This document shows, piece after piece, positions 7,415-16,582 of a stretch of DNA of 64,000 nt. The DNA comes from Gymnodinialimonas ulvae (GTDB lineage: Bacteria; Pseudomonadota; Alphaproteobacteria; Rhodobacterales; Rhodobacteraceae). The notes below the pieces were generated by a model, which saw only the letters and a list, made by a program, of their open reading frames with translations, made no database searches and had not been told where the DNA came from. The translations under genes and the position numbers were made by a program. Within the stretch, counting starts at the first letter, position 1; each line of letters starts with the position of its first letter. The stretch is from assembly GCF_037543845.1 (NCBI RefSeq), contig NZ_JBBIFX010000001.1, positions 248,001-312,000 on the forward strand, written 5' to 3'.

Positions 7415-10400
7415 ATGGCAACCATCCTTCTTTCCGCCGCGGGCGCCGCGGTGGGTGGCCTCGTGCAGGCCCCCATTCTGGGCATGACCGGGGCCGTTCT
7501 TGGCCGTGCCGCTGGCGCGACCCTTGGCCGGGTGATCGATCAGAGACTTCTGGGCACCGGAAGCGCTCCGGTCGAGACCGGGCGCACTGACCGGCTGCGC
7601 ATTACCGGCGCCGGGGAAGGTGCCCCGATTGCGGCGCTTTACGGGCGTATGCGTCTGGGTGGGCACGTAATTTGGTCGACGCAATTTCTGGAGCAGCAAA
7701 CCACGACCGGCGGCGGTAAAGGCGCACCTCCCAAGCCGAAGACCACCACCTATTCCTATTCCATCAGCCTTGCTGTCGCCCTTTGCGAAGGTGAGATTTC
7801 GCGTGTTGGCCGCGTTTGGGCGGATGGTGTGGAGATCGACCGTGAGAGCGTGACCTGGAGGCTCTACAAGGGATCGGACGATCAGCTTCCTGATCCATTG
7901 ATGGAGGCGATCGAGGGCGAAGGAGAAGTGCCGGCGTATCGCGGCACCGCATATGTCGTGTTCGAAGATCTTGACCTGACTGCGTTCGGCAACCGCGTGC
8001 CGCAATTCGCCTTTGAAGTGGTCCGCGCGGCCAAACCTGCCGCGCCGCATGTTCCGTCCGCAGCCGAAGCAGTTCAGGCGCTGGCTCTGATGCCCGGCAC
8101 TGGCGAATATGCCCTGGCGACCACGCCGGTTGCGATGCGCTACGGCTTGGCTCGTGGCGAGGCGGTGAACGTCAGCGCCGAGGGTGGAACCACGGATTTC
8201 GTGCAGTCGCTTGAACAGGCGCGGGAAACCCTTCCGAACCTGAAGTCGTTTTCGTTGATCTATTCGTGGTTTGGCGACGATTTGCGTGCAGGCAAATGCA
8301 GTGTACAGCCCAAGGTCGAGCAACGTGAGGTGGATGGCCAACCGATGCCCTGGAGGTCGGGTGGCATAGGTCGTGCGTCGGCGGAGGTCATCGCGCGTGT
8401 GGACGATCGGCCGATTTACGGTGGAACGCCCGCCGATGCGTCTGTGATTGAGGCGATCCGTGCGATTGTCGATGGTGGCCAACAAGTGACGCTTTACCCC
8501 TTTCTTCTGATGGAGCAGTTGGAGGGCAACGGCTTGCCCGACCCATGGGGTGCGGCGGAGCAACCGGTCCTCCCCTGGCGCGGACGGATCACGGGAGATC
8601 TCGCGCCTGGCAAGGCGGGCTCACCGGATGGGACGGAAGCGAACCGATTGGCGGTTGAGGCGTTCTTCGGCAATGTCACGGCGTCGGACTTTGGCGTGTC
8701 GTCGAACGCTGTGAGCTACTCGGGCCCGAGCGAATGGACATATTCGCGTTTCATTCTGCACGCTGCTGCCCTTTGTGCTGCTGCCGGTGGGGTCGAGGCA
8801 TTTTGCATCGGTTCCGAGATGCGTGGCCTGACACAGATGCGCGATGAAAATGGCTTCCCGGCTGTTGATCACCTGATTGCATTGGCCGCCGAAGTGCGCG
8901 CTCTGCTGCCTGACACCAAGATCACCTATGCAGCCGATTGGTCGGAGTATTTCGGCTACCAGCCGCAGGATGGGACGGGCGATGTTTTCTTCCATCTCGA
9001 TGCGTTGTGGGCAAATGAAAACATCGATGTCATCGCAATCGACAATTACGTACCCTTGTCCGATTGGCGCGACGGGACAGATCATCTGGATCATGCGCAG
9101 GGGCCGATCCATGCGCTGGATCATCTCAAGAGCCAGATCGAGGGCGGAGAGGGCTACGATTATTACTATTCCGGGCCGGAGGCGCGCGCGGCGCAGCGGC
9201 GTGAGCCGATCACCGACGGACAGGGCACGCCATGGATCTATCGTTACAAGGATCTGCGCAATTGGTGGTCCAATGAACATGTCGACCGGTTTGACCCGGT
9301 TCTTCGCAATGAGCTAGCCGACGGACGCCGGCCCGACCGCTGGTCGGAGGGTGCCGGTGCTACGTCGACCGCCGAGACCGGCGCCTATGGGCGGTATCTA
9401 ACGGATCCGGTGCGTGTTGCGAGCGGTGGCAACGTGGATGCGCAGATCACTGCGCCGGGCACGTATGCGGTGGAGCTTGGCCAACGCTACGAGGCGCGGC
9501 TGGTGTTCCAATTGGGGTCATCGGCGGCTTATCGTGCGGGTTTCAACGGACCGGCAGGCTCGGTGATTGTCGAGGCGACGGGCGGCAATGTGAGCCCGCA
9601 TTTTGCCGCTTCAGGGGCGATTGTTCACGAGCATGACGTCTTCACTAACGGTGATGGCATCACCGAACTGCGGCTGGTATTCGAATTCGACGCGGACGGA
9701 TACATTTCGGGCCAGTTTGGACCCCTCAGCGCCACGGCTGGTGAAGATGTCATTTTGTACGGTCTCACCCTGACGCCGTATCCTTACCGCGCCACGGAAT
9801 GGGTCCCGCAATCCAAGCCTGTCTGGTTTACGGAGTTCGGCTGTGCCGCCATCGACAAGGCCACAAACCAGCCGAACAAATTCCTCGACCCCAAGTCTTC
9901 GGAAAGCGACATTCCCCGCTTCTCCAATGGACGGCGCGACGACCTGATCCAGGCGCAATACCTACGTGCGGTCATGGATTATTGGGCGGAAGAGGGGCGA
10001 AATCCGAAATCTGATCAATATGATGGTCCAATGCTCGATCTGGGCAGGGCGCACGCCTGGGCATGGGATGCGCGGCCTTGGCCCGCGTTTCCGAACACGC
10101 TGAGCCTGTGGAGTGATGGTGCAAACTGGACCCGAGGTCATTGGCTGACGGGACGGCTGGATGCGCAGCCGCTTGAACTGGTCGTGGCAGACATTTGCGA
10201 GCGGGCGGGCCTCACGCATTACGATGTTTCGGCACTTCATGGCTTGGTCCGTGGTCATGTATCGGCTCAAACCGAAACAGCGCGCGCGCGGCTTCAATCG
10301 TTGATGATGGCCTATGGGTTTCAAGCGGTGGAGCGGGATGGGACGCTTGTGTTCCTCCCCATGCCGGACGTTCCTTCCAAAGTGGTCACCGCAGCCGATA

Positions 10401-11785
10401 CCGCGCGTGATGACGACGGGGAAGGGGGCTTTACCCGGATCCGGGCGCCTGAGGCGGAAACGGTCGGGCGGCTTCGCATCGGCTTTGCCGAAGCGGAAAG
10501 TAACTATGGTGATAAGGTCGCAGAAGCCGTGTTCCCGGGCGACGGGGCTGATCAGGTGAATGATGTGGATCTGCCGCTGGCGCTGACTGGCGCAGAAGGG
10601 CAGGGGATGGCCGAACGGTGGTTGGCGGAAGGGCGCGTGGCGCAAGACACGTTGCGCTTCGCGTTGCCGCCCTCGGACCGCGCGTTGGGCGCGGGCGCTT
10701 TGGTGGCCACGGAAGATGGCCACACGTGGCGTGTGGACCGGGTGGAAGATCGCGGGTATCGCCAGATCGAGGCGTCCCGGGTCGAGCCATCGACGGCCAT
10801 CCCCTCGGATGATGTGGAAGACGCCGTGCGGGTGGAACCGTTCGTGCCGCCGCTGCCGGTCACGCCTGTGTTCATGGATTTGCCGCTGCTGACCGGGGAT
10901 GAGGTCGAACATGCCCCACATCTGGCCGTGGCCGCGAACCCTTGGCCCGGGAGTGCCGCGGTTTATTCCGCGCCTGGCAGCGATGGCTTCACGCTCAACA
11001 AGATCGTGGAGCAATCGGCAATTATTGGTACGTTGCAAACCCCTCTTTTCAAACAGAAACCCGGACTTTGGGATCGTGCAGGTGCCCTGCGGGTTGAGCT
11101 TGAATCCGGCGCACTGTCATCGACCGAAATGGCTTCCGTTCTGGCGGGGGCCAACGCTGCGGCGATCGGGTCCGGCCAGGATGATGTATGGGAAGTGGTC
11201 CAGTTCTCCCAAGCCACGTTGATCGGGCCCGGCACATGGGACATCGCAATGCGCCTGCGGGGGCAACTCGGCACGGATGCGGTCATGCCGGAGATCTGGC
11301 CCGAAGGGTCTGTTTTTGTGCTGTTGGATGCCGCGGTTGGTCAGGTGGATCTACCAAGCTCGGCGCGTGGGCTGGTGCGCACCTGGCGTGTGGGGCCGTC
11401 CCGGCGGGCTGTGGATGACGGCAGCTACACCGAACAAACTGTTGCATTTCAAGGCAATGGCCTGCGCCCCTACAGCCCGGTTCACCTGCGGGCGCCGCGA
11501 GCGGGAAGCGAACGGCAGATCAATTGGATCCGCCGCTCGCGCATTGATGCGGACAGTTGGGACGGTACGGACGTGCCGCTTGGAGAGGCGTCCGAGCAGT
11601 ACATCCTGCGGGTTCTGGATGCTGGCGCAATCCGGCGTGAAGAGATCCTGACCACGACCGCGTTCACCTACACCGATGCGATGCGGGCCGCCGACGGCAC
11701 GCAAAACAGCTACTTCATCGAGGTTGCCCAAGTCTCCGAACGGTTCGGAGCCGGGCCATTTGCAAGGACCGAAATCAATGAATGA
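7415..11785 (+). CDS. GTA baseplate 'megatron' protein (orfg15) with a large inserted domain
   Basis: 1456 residues. The N-terminal ~400 residues carry Gly/Ala-rich hydrophobic helices (AAGAAVGGLVQAPILGMTGAVLG) and a YSYSISLAVALCEGEI motif. A TIM-barrel domain of the GTA glycoside-hydrolase-like family follows (YAADWSEYFGY, FHLDALWANENIDVIAIDNY, then WFTEFGCAAIDKATNQPNKF). A phage-tail_3-type domain covers roughly residues 880-1060 and a beta-rich C-terminus completes the protein. As I recall, RcGTA orfg15 is about 1300 residues. The excess maps to about residues 625-790, between NWWSNEHVD and WVPQSKPVWF, which are nearly adjacent in other family members. The insert is beta-rich (VELGQRYEARLVFQLG, ELRLVFEFDADGY) and may be a carbohydrate-binding-like module. 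Its stop overlaps the next start by 8 bases. Confidence 0.92.
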   Translation: MATILLSAAGAAVGGLVQAPILGMTGAVLGRAAGATLGRVIDQRLLGTGSAPVETGRTDRLRITGAGEGAPIAALYGRMRLGGHVIWSTQFLEQQTTTGGGKGAPPKPKTTTYSYSISLAVALCEGEISRVGRVWADGVEIDRESVTWRLYKGSDDQLPDPLMEAIEGEGEVPAYRGTAYVVFEDLDLTAFGNRVPQFAFEVVRAAKPAAPHVPSAAEAVQALALMPGTGEYALATTPVAMRYGLARGEAVNVSAEGGTTDFVQSLEQARETLPNLKSFSLIYSWFGDDLRAGKCSVQPKVEQREVDGQPMPWRSGGIGRASAEVIARVDDRPIYGGTPADASVIEAIRAIVDGGQQVTLYPFLLMEQLEGNGLPDPWGAAEQPVLPWRGRITGDLAPGKAGSPDGTEANRLAVEAFFGNVTASDFGVSSNAVSYSGPSEWTYSRFILHAAALCAAAGGVEAFCIGSEMRGLTQMRDENGFPAVDHLIALAAEVRALLPDTKITYAADWSEYFGYQPQDGTGDVFFHLDALWANENIDVIAIDNYVPLSDWRDGTDHLDHAQGPIHALDHLKSQIEGGEGYDYYYSGPEARAAQRREPITDGQGTPWIYRYKDLRNWWSNEHVDRFDPVLRNELADGRRPDRWSEGAGATSTAETGAYGRYLTDPVRVASGGNVDAQITAPGTYAVELGQRYEARLVFQLGSSAAYRAGFNGPAGSVIVEATGGNVSPHFAASGAIVHEHDVFTNGDGITELRLVFEFDADGYISGQFGPLSATAGEDVILYGLTLTPYPYRATEWVPQSKPVWFTEFGCAAIDKATNQPNKFLDPKSSESDIPRFSNGRRDDLIQAQYLRAVMDYWAEEGRNPKSDQYDGPMLDLGRAHAWAWDARPWPAFPNTLSLWSDGANWTRGHWLTGRLDAQPLELVVADICERAGLTHYDVSALHGLVRGHVSAQTETARARLQSLMMAYGFQAVERDGTLVFLPMPDVPSKVVTAADTARDDDGEGGFTRIRAPEAETVGRLRIGFAEAESNYGDKVAEAVFPGDGADQVNDVDLPLALTGAEGQGMAERWLAEGRVAQDTLRFALPPSDRALGAGALVATEDGHTWRVDRVEDRGYRQIEASRVEPSTAIPSDDVEDAVRVEPFVPPLPVTPVFMDLPLLTGDEVEHAPHLAVAANPWPGSAAVYSAPGSDGFTLNKIVEQSAIIGTLQTPLFKQKPGLWDRAGALRVELESGALSSTEMASVLAGANAAAIGSGQDDVWEVVQFSQATLIGPGTWDIAMRLRGQLGTDAVMPEIWPEGSVFVLLDAAVGQVDLPSSARGLVRTWRVGPSRRAVDDGSYTEQTVAFQGNGLRPYSPVHLRAPRAGSERQINWIRRSRIDADSWDGTDVPLGEASEQYILRVLDAGAIRREEILTTTAFTYTDAMRAADGTQNSYFIEVAQVSERFGAGPFARTEINE

Positions 11786-12485
11786 GACCGCAAATCTGGC
11801 CCTTCCACTGTTGGCCCCCGCCCAGGCGCAAAAGCATGTGACGGTGAACGAGGCCCTGGTCCGTCTCGACGGCATCACGCAATTGCGCCTGTCCTCCGTG
11901 ACCGAGACCACGCCGCCCGCTGCCATCGAAGGGTTGGCCTATGGCGTGCCGTCGGGCGCCGTGAATGACTGGGCCGGACAAGAGGGCAACGTTGCCTTGG
12001 CCTCCGGCGGCGGATGGGTGTTTGTCGCGCCGTCGCGCGGCTGGCAGGCGGTTGTGCTGGATGCTGGGGCCTTGGCGATTTTTGACGGGGCCGCGTGGCG
12101 GGTTGGGGCCGTGACAATGACGCCCCATGGCGCGTCGCTTGCGATGCGCTCGGTCGAACTCGACGTGACCCTGAGTGCCGGAAGCAGCGTCACCACACCC
12201 GTCCTTTTTCCTGCACGCTCAATTGCGTATGGTGTCACGGGCCGGGTCATCACGACGATCACCGGGGCCGCCACCAGCTGGGATCTTGGTGTGACGGACG
12301 AGTTGCAGCGGTTTGGGTCGGGCCTTGGTCTTGCACAGAACTCCTGGGTCAACGGGCCAGGCGCGCCGCAGGTTTTCTGGTCGCCCACAGCACTTGAGAT
12401 CACGGCGCAGGGCGGTAACTTCGCGGGTGGCGCGATCCGGCTTGTGGCGCATTACGCAGAGCTGATGCTGCCGGATCCAATCTGA
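11778..12485 (+). CDS. DUF2793 protein at the end of the GTA cluster
   Basis: 235 residues from ATG 11778, overlapping the orfg15 stop. It opens with the DUF2793 signature: LALPLLAPAQAQKHVTVNEALVRLD, then VPSGAVNDWAGQEGNVAL and GGWVFVAPSRGW. A C-terminal beta-rich half (about 125-235) includes the pattern DELQRFGSGLGLAQNSWVNGP. DUF2793 proteins occur in phage and GTA tail loci, and I recall one in RcGTA being tied to tail fibres. The tight coupling to orfg15 suggests a particle component, perhaps a fibre or receptor-binding protein. That role is inferred. Confidence 0.82.
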   Translation: MNETANLALPLLAPAQAQKHVTVNEALVRLDGITQLRLSSVTETTPPAAIEGLAYGVPSGAVNDWAGQEGNVALASGGGWVFVAPSRGWQAVVLDAGALAIFDGAAWRVGAVTMTPHGASLAMRSVELDVTLSAGSSVTTPVLFPARSIAYGVTGRVITTITGAATSWDLGVTDELQRFGSGLGLAQNSWVNGPGAPQVFWSPTALEITAQGGNFAGGAIRLVAHYAELMLPDPI

Positions 12486-12541
12486 AGTGTAAGCTGAGCT
12501 GACATCTCTGACGATTTCGTTGCATGGACCTTTGCCCGCCT

Positions 12542-12559
12542 CTGCCCTATTCTGGGCAG
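12542..12559 (+). promoter_or_regulatory. small hairpin in the cysE leader
   Basis: Inverted repeat CTGCCC-N6-GGGCAG, 24 bases upstream of the cysE ATG and 56 bases after the last GTA-cluster gene. There is no T run. It could be a weak 3' end for the GTA transcript or a leader structure of cysE. Only the palindrome is certain. Confidence 0.35.
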
Positions 12560-12583
12560 GACGGTAGGCAAAGGAGGCCAGCC

Positions 12584-13402
12584 ATGGCCCGCACGCAATC
12601 CCATGTGAGCGAACTTGATCCGGTCTGGCGCCGGATCACCGACGAGGCATCAAGCGCCATCGCCGACGAGCCATTGCTCGGCGGGCTGGTGCATGCCTGC
12701 GTGCTCCACCACCCCACATTGGAAAACGCCCTCGCGTACCGCGTGGCGCAGAAACTCGCGTCTTCCGAGATGTCCGAGCAATTGCTGCGTGAGATCGCAG
12801 ACGAGGCCTTTGCCTCCGATCCGACCCTCGGTGCGCAGGTGCGTGCCGATATCGTGGCCGTTTTCGATCGCGACCCGGCCTGCCATCGGTTCTTGCAACC
12901 GTTGATGTATTTCAAAGGGTTCCAGGCCATCACCGCCTATCGTGTCGGCCATTGGTTATGGCGGACGGGGCGGCGCGACCTCGCCTATTTCATCCAAATG
13001 CGCGTCTCCGAAGTTTTCGGCGTGGACATCCATCCCGGCGCCCAGGTGGGTCAGGGGATCATGATCGACCACGCCCATTCCGTCGTCATCGGCGAAACTG
13101 CGATCGTGGGCGACAACGTTTCCATGCTGCATTCCGTGACGCTTGGCGGGACAGGCAAGGAAGAGGAAGACCGCCACCCGAAAATCGGCAACGGAGTCCT
13201 GATCGGGGCGGGCGCGAAGGTGCTTGGCAATATCGAAGTTGGCCATTGCTCGCGCATTGCAGCCGGATCTGTTGTCTTGGAGGCCGTTCCGCCGATGAAG
13301 ACCGTCGCAGGCGTTCCCGCAAAGATCGTAGGAGAGGCGGGCTGTGCGCAGCCGTCGTTGACCATGGATCATCTGTTCGGCGGTGCCACGCAGGAGCTCT
13401 GA
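12584..13402 (+). CDS. cysE: serine O-acetyltransferase
   Basis: 272 residues, the CysE length. It acetylates L-serine with acetyl-CoA to give O-acetylserine for cysteine synthesis in the cytoplasm. The N-terminal helical domain (about 1-145) includes LLGGLVHACVLHHPTLENAL and the AYRVGHWLW helix. The left-handed beta-helix follows with hexapeptide repeats and the active-site stretch DIHPGAQVGQGIMIDHAH. TLGGTGKEEEDRHPKIG and AGSVVLEAVPP are family hallmarks. ATG 12584 has a strong AAGGAGG Shine-Dalgarno. A bidirectional terminator follows, shared with the convergent typA gene. Confidence 0.95.
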   Translation: MARTQSHVSELDPVWRRITDEASSAIADEPLLGGLVHACVLHHPTLENALAYRVAQKLASSEMSEQLLREIADEAFASDPTLGAQVRADIVAVFDRDPACHRFLQPLMYFKGFQAITAYRVGHWLWRTGRRDLAYFIQMRVSEVFGVDIHPGAQVGQGIMIDHAHSVVIGETAIVGDNVSMLHSVTLGGTGKEEEDRHPKIGNGVLIGAGAKVLGNIEVGHCSRIAAGSVVLEAVPPMKTVAGVPAKIVGEAGCAQPSLTMDHLFGGATQEL

Positions 13403-13426
13403 CGACATCCCTCTAAATGAAATGAC

Positions 13427-13455
13427 AAAAGCCGCGGATCGCTCCGCGGCTTTTT
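13427..13455. terminator. bidirectional intrinsic terminator between cysE and typA
   Basis: Stem GCCGCGGA / TCCGCGGC (13431-13438 and 13443-13450) with a TCGC loop, flanked by AAAA on the left and TTTTT on the right. It works in both orientations between the convergent cysE and typA genes. Confidence 0.9.
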
Positions 13456-13473
13456 CGCGTTTTTGGCCCGTTT

Positions 13474-15291
13474 TTATCCCGCCCGCGCCTGCCGTTTGCG
13501 CTCGTGGGGGTCCAGATACCGCTTGCGCAGGCGCACGGCAGCGGGCGTCACTTCGACCAGTTCATCGTCATCGATATAGGCAATCGCCTGCTCCAGCGAC
13601 ATCGTCACCGGCGTGGTCAGTTTCACGGCCTCATCCGTGCCGGACGCACGAACGTTCGTGAGCTTCTTGCCTTTGAGCGGGTTCACTTCCAGGTCGTTGT
13701 CGCGGGAATGCTCACCGATGATCATGCCGGTATAGACCGGTTCCTGCGCACCGATGAACATCTTGCCGCGATCTTCCAGGTTCCACAGTGCGAACGCCAC
13801 CGACGTGCCGTTTTCCATCGAGATCAGAACCCCCTGACGGCGGCCCGGGATCGGCCCCTTGTGAGGCGACCATTCGTGGAACACCCGGTTCAAAACGCCA
13901 GTGCCGCGCGTGTCGGTCAGGAACTCGCCGTGATACCCGATCAGGCCCCTTGAAGGCACATGCGCGATGATCCGCGTCTTACCCGCGCCGGCGGGTTTCA
14001 TCTCTGCCAGCTCGCCCTTGCGCGCGCCGGTCAGCTTTTCGATCACCGCGCCGGAATAATCGTCATCGACGTCGATCGTGACCTCTTCGATCGGCTCGCA
14101 GCGCACGCCATCGATCTCGCGGAACAGGACCTGCGGGCGCGAAATGGAAAGCTCGAAGCCCTCGCGCCGCATGTTTTCGATCAGAACGCCCATCTGCAAT
14201 TCGCCACGTCCGGCAACCTCGAACGCCTCACCGCCCGGCGTGTCGGAGATCTTGATCGCGACGTTGCTCTCTGCCTCTTTCATCAGGCGCTCGCGGATCA
14301 CGCGGCTTTGCACCTTCTTGCCGTCCCGGCCCGCAAGCGGGCTGTCGTTGATCCCGAAGGTCACCGTAATCGTAGGCGGATCAATGGGTTGTGCTTCCAG
14401 CGGGTCATCCACGGCCAGCGCACAGATCGTGTCGGCCACGGTCGATTTCGACATCCCCGCAAGGCTCACGATGTCACCGGCCAGCGCCTCGTCGATGTCC
14501 TGCTGCGCAAGGCCACGGAACGCCTGAATGCGGGTCACGCGGAACTGCTCGACCTTTTCGCCAAGGCGCGACAAGGTCTGAACCGTTTGCCCCACCTTCA
14601 GCCGCCCGGATTCCACCCGCCCCGTCAGCAGCCGCCCCACAAAGGCGTCCGCGCCGAGGGTCGTGGCCAGCATGCGGAAATCCTCGTCCTGGCGTGCGAT
14701 CTGCTTGGGCGGCGCGACGTGGTTCACAATCAGGTTGAACAGCGCCGAAAGATCCTTGCGCGGGCCGTCCAGGTCGTGATCGGCCCAACCGGACCGGCCG
14801 GAGGCATACATGTGCGGGAAGTCGAGCTGATCTTCGTTGGCGTCAAGATTTGCAAACAGATCAAACACTTCGTCCAGCGCGCGGTCCGGCTCCGCGTCTG
14901 GTTTGTCGACCTTGTTGAGCACCACGATGGGCCGCAGTCCCAGCGCCAGCGCCTTCGAGGTCACGAATTTCGTCTGCGGCATCGGGCCTTCGGCAGCATC
15001 CACCAGCAACACAACCCCATCGACCATCGACAGGATGCGCTCGACCTCACCGCCGAAATCGGCGTGGCCGGGCGTGTCGACGATGTTGATCCGCGTGCCC
15101 TTCCATTCGACCGAGGTGGGCTTGGCGAAAATGGTGATGCCGCGCTCGCGCTCCAGGTCATTGCTGTCCATCGCGCGTTCGGCCACGGCCTGGTTTTCGC
15201 GGAACGCGCCCGATTGCTTGAGGAGTTCGTCCACCAGCGTGGTCTTGCCGTGGTCAACGTGCGCGATGATCGCGATATTGCGGAGGTCCAT
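13474..15291 (-). CDS. typA: ribosome-associated GTPase TypA/BipA
   Basis: 605 residues, full TypA/BipA length. This translational GTPase of the EF-G family binds 70S ribosomes and helps growth under stress and late 50S assembly. GTPase motifs are intact: AHVDHGKTTLVDELL (G1), RERGITI (G2), DTPGHADFGGEVER (G3) and NKVDKPDA (G4). The C-terminal half contains the TypA-specific block SRGLIGYHGEFLTDTRG and the NLEDRGKMFIGAQEPVYTGMIIGEH segment. It faces cysE across a shared terminator. The start at 15291 directly gives MDLRNIAIIAHVDHG, the family N-terminus. Confidence 0.97.
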   Translation of the reverse strand: MDLRNIAIIAHVDHGKTTLVDELLKQSGAFRENQAVAERAMDSNDLERERGITIFAKPTSVEWKGTRINIVDTPGHADFGGEVERILSMVDGVVLLVDAAEGPMPQTKFVTSKALALGLRPIVVLNKVDKPDAEPDRALDEVFDLFANLDANEDQLDFPHMYASGRSGWADHDLDGPRKDLSALFNLIVNHVAPPKQIARQDEDFRMLATTLGADAFVGRLLTGRVESGRLKVGQTVQTLSRLGEKVEQFRVTRIQAFRGLAQQDIDEALAGDIVSLAGMSKSTVADTICALAVDDPLEAQPIDPPTITVTFGINDSPLAGRDGKKVQSRVIRERLMKEAESNVAIKISDTPGGEAFEVAGRGELQMGVLIENMRREGFELSISRPQVLFREIDGVRCEPIEEVTIDVDDDYSGAVIEKLTGARKGELAEMKPAGAGKTRIIAHVPSRGLIGYHGEFLTDTRGTGVLNRVFHEWSPHKGPIPGRRQGVLISMENGTSVAFALWNLEDRGKMFIGAQEPVYTGMIIGEHSRDNDLEVNPLKGKKLTNVRASGTDEAVKLTTPVTMSLEQAIAYIDDDELVEVTPAAVRLRKRYLDPHERKRQARAG

Positions 15292-15457
15292 GGGACGGGC
15301 TTTCGTTTGAAGAACGTGGGTTGCGGTGGCGTTTGCCCGCCTGCGCGTCCGGGCGCAATCGGAATTCCACGCATTCCGCCGGGAAAACCGCGTTTTCCAG
15401 CCGCACTGTCGGATCGGGCGGGTGTGGCCTTTGCCAATCCCTGACCGTGCAACCCGC

Positions 15458-15877
15458 CTAGCTGGTCTTGCGCAGGCGGATCACCACGTCGACCTTCGCG
15501 ATCTCGTAGCCCTCGGGGACCGAGGGGAGCGTCTTGATCTCCAGTTCCGCCGCCGGCGCATCCGTCAGGTCGCCATCTTCTTCCAGGTAGAAATGCGGGT
15601 GATCGTCGATGCGCGTGTCAAAATAGCTGCGCGAGCCGTCGACCGTGACTTCCTGCATCAGGCCCGCGTCGCAAAACGCGCGCAGGGTGTTATAGACCGT
15701 CGCAAGCGACACCCGGTCGCCGGTGCCAAGCACTGCCTCATGCAGACCTTCGGCCGTCACGTGCCGATCCTGCCCGTCGCCCACCAGCAAAGACGCCAGC
15801 GCAAGCCGCTGCCGGGTGGGGCGCAACGCGGACTGGCCGAGCCAGCTTTTTGAGCGTTCAAGGACTTCGGGGGTCAT
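15458..15877 (-). CDS. irr: Irr-type iron response regulator (Fur family)
   Basis: 139 residues from ATG 15877 (MTPEVLERSKSWLG). An in-frame upstream Met at 15958 would add a non-conserved basic extension and is not favoured. The winged-helix DNA-binding part has RPTRQRLALASLLV and VSLATVYNTLRAF. The C-terminal part has YFDTRIDDHPHFYLEEDGDL, the His-rich region of Irr, and ends IAKVDVVIRLRK. Irr represses or activates iron and heme genes according to heme status in alphaproteobacteria. The N-terminal Cys-Pro heme regulatory motif of Bradyrhizobium Irr is absent, as in other rhodobacterial forms. It is divergent from fabA. Confidence 0.88.
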   Translation of the reverse strand: MTPEVLERSKSWLGQSALRPTRQRLALASLLVGDGQDRHVTAEGLHEAVLGTGDRVSLATVYNTLRAFCDAGLMQEVTVDGSRSYFDTRIDDHPHFYLEEDGDLTDAPAAELEIKTLPSVPEGYEIAKVDVVIRLRKTS

Positions 15878-16063
15878 GATCCCGGGGCTTTCGATCGTTT
15901 CAGCTTTATATATGGCGCAATGGACGCGGTTTGCAAAGGTCTGCTGGCGGCGATGCATTTTTGTGCAGGGACGGCCGCCCGAGCCACCCTTGCACCTGAA
16001 ATGAGGCGAGTGTTAGACGGTGAGACGCCTGCGGGCGGCAACGACCAAATGACCGGGGGGCAC

Positions 16064-16573
16064 ATGGCCGACTATCCGACGAGCTTCGACAAGGACGATC
16101 TGCTGCGCTGCGCGCGGGGTGAGCTGTTTGGTCCGGGCAATGCGCAACTGCCCGAACCGCCGATGCTGATGATGGACCGGATCACCGACATTTCAGGCGA
16201 CGGTGGCGCGCACGGCAAGGGCCACGTCCTGGCCGAGTTCGACATCACGCCCGAGCTGTGGTTTTTTGATTGCCACTTTCCCGGCAACCCGATTATGCCG
16301 GGCTGCCTCGGCCTCGACGGGTTGTGGCAGCTGACCGGTTTCAACCTCGGCTGGCGCGGCTGGATGGGGCGCGGCTACGCGCTTGGCGTGGGCGAGGTGA
16401 AGCTGAAAGGCATGGTGCGGCCCGACCGCATGATGCTGACGTACAAGATCGATTTCACCAAGGCGATCCAGACCCGGCGCCTGACCATGGGCGTGGCCGA
16501 CGGCATCGTCGAGGCCGACGGCGAGGTGATCTACGAGGTCAAGGACATGAAGGTGGCGCTGAGCGAGAGTTGA
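16064..16573 (+). CDS. fabA: 3-hydroxydecanoyl-ACP dehydratase/isomerase
   Basis: 169 residues, standard FabA length, from ATG 16064 (MADYPTSFDKDDLL). It dehydrates 3-hydroxydecanoyl-ACP and isomerises trans-2- to cis-3-decenoyl-ACP, the branch point to unsaturated fatty acids. The hot-dog fold signature is clear: LPEPPMLMMDRI, the active-site His in WFFDCHFPGNPIMPGCLGLD, then LWQLTGFNLGW. Longer frames begin upstream but run through the irr promoter. The 186-base divergent gap with irr must hold both promoters. fabB follows only after two inserted genes. Confidence 0.96.
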   Translation: MADYPTSFDKDDLLRCARGELFGPGNAQLPEPPMLMMDRITDISGDGGAHGKGHVLAEFDITPELWFFDCHFPGNPIMPGCLGLDGLWQLTGFNLGWRGWMGRGYALGVGEVKLKGMVRPDRMMLTYKIDFTKAIQTRRLTMGVADGIVEADGEVIYEVKDMKVALSES

Positions 16574-16582
16574 GGGGCGACG

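Noticed and set aside
6863..8563. 566-codon minus-strand frame opposite orfg14 and orfg15
   Set aside because: Antisense shadow of well-identified genes; no motif.
1..12485. Intact prophage instead of a GTA
   Set aside because: Gene order, short tape measure and the orfg10/10.1/13/14/15 set match RcGTA-type clusters, and no integrase, lysogeny or replication genes occur in the visible part.
15382..15398. GGAAAAC-CGC-GTTTTCC as the irr terminator
   Set aside because: The palindrome is real but lies 60 bases past the gene and has no T tract, so function is unsupported.
13960..15444. 494-codon plus-strand frame opposite typA
   Set aside because: typA is certain on the minus strand with all GTPase motifs; the opposite frame is a shadow.
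15878..15958. Longer irr reading frame starting at 15958
   Set aside because: The extra 27 residues are basic and unlike Irr N-termini, and would occupy the irr-fabA promoter region.
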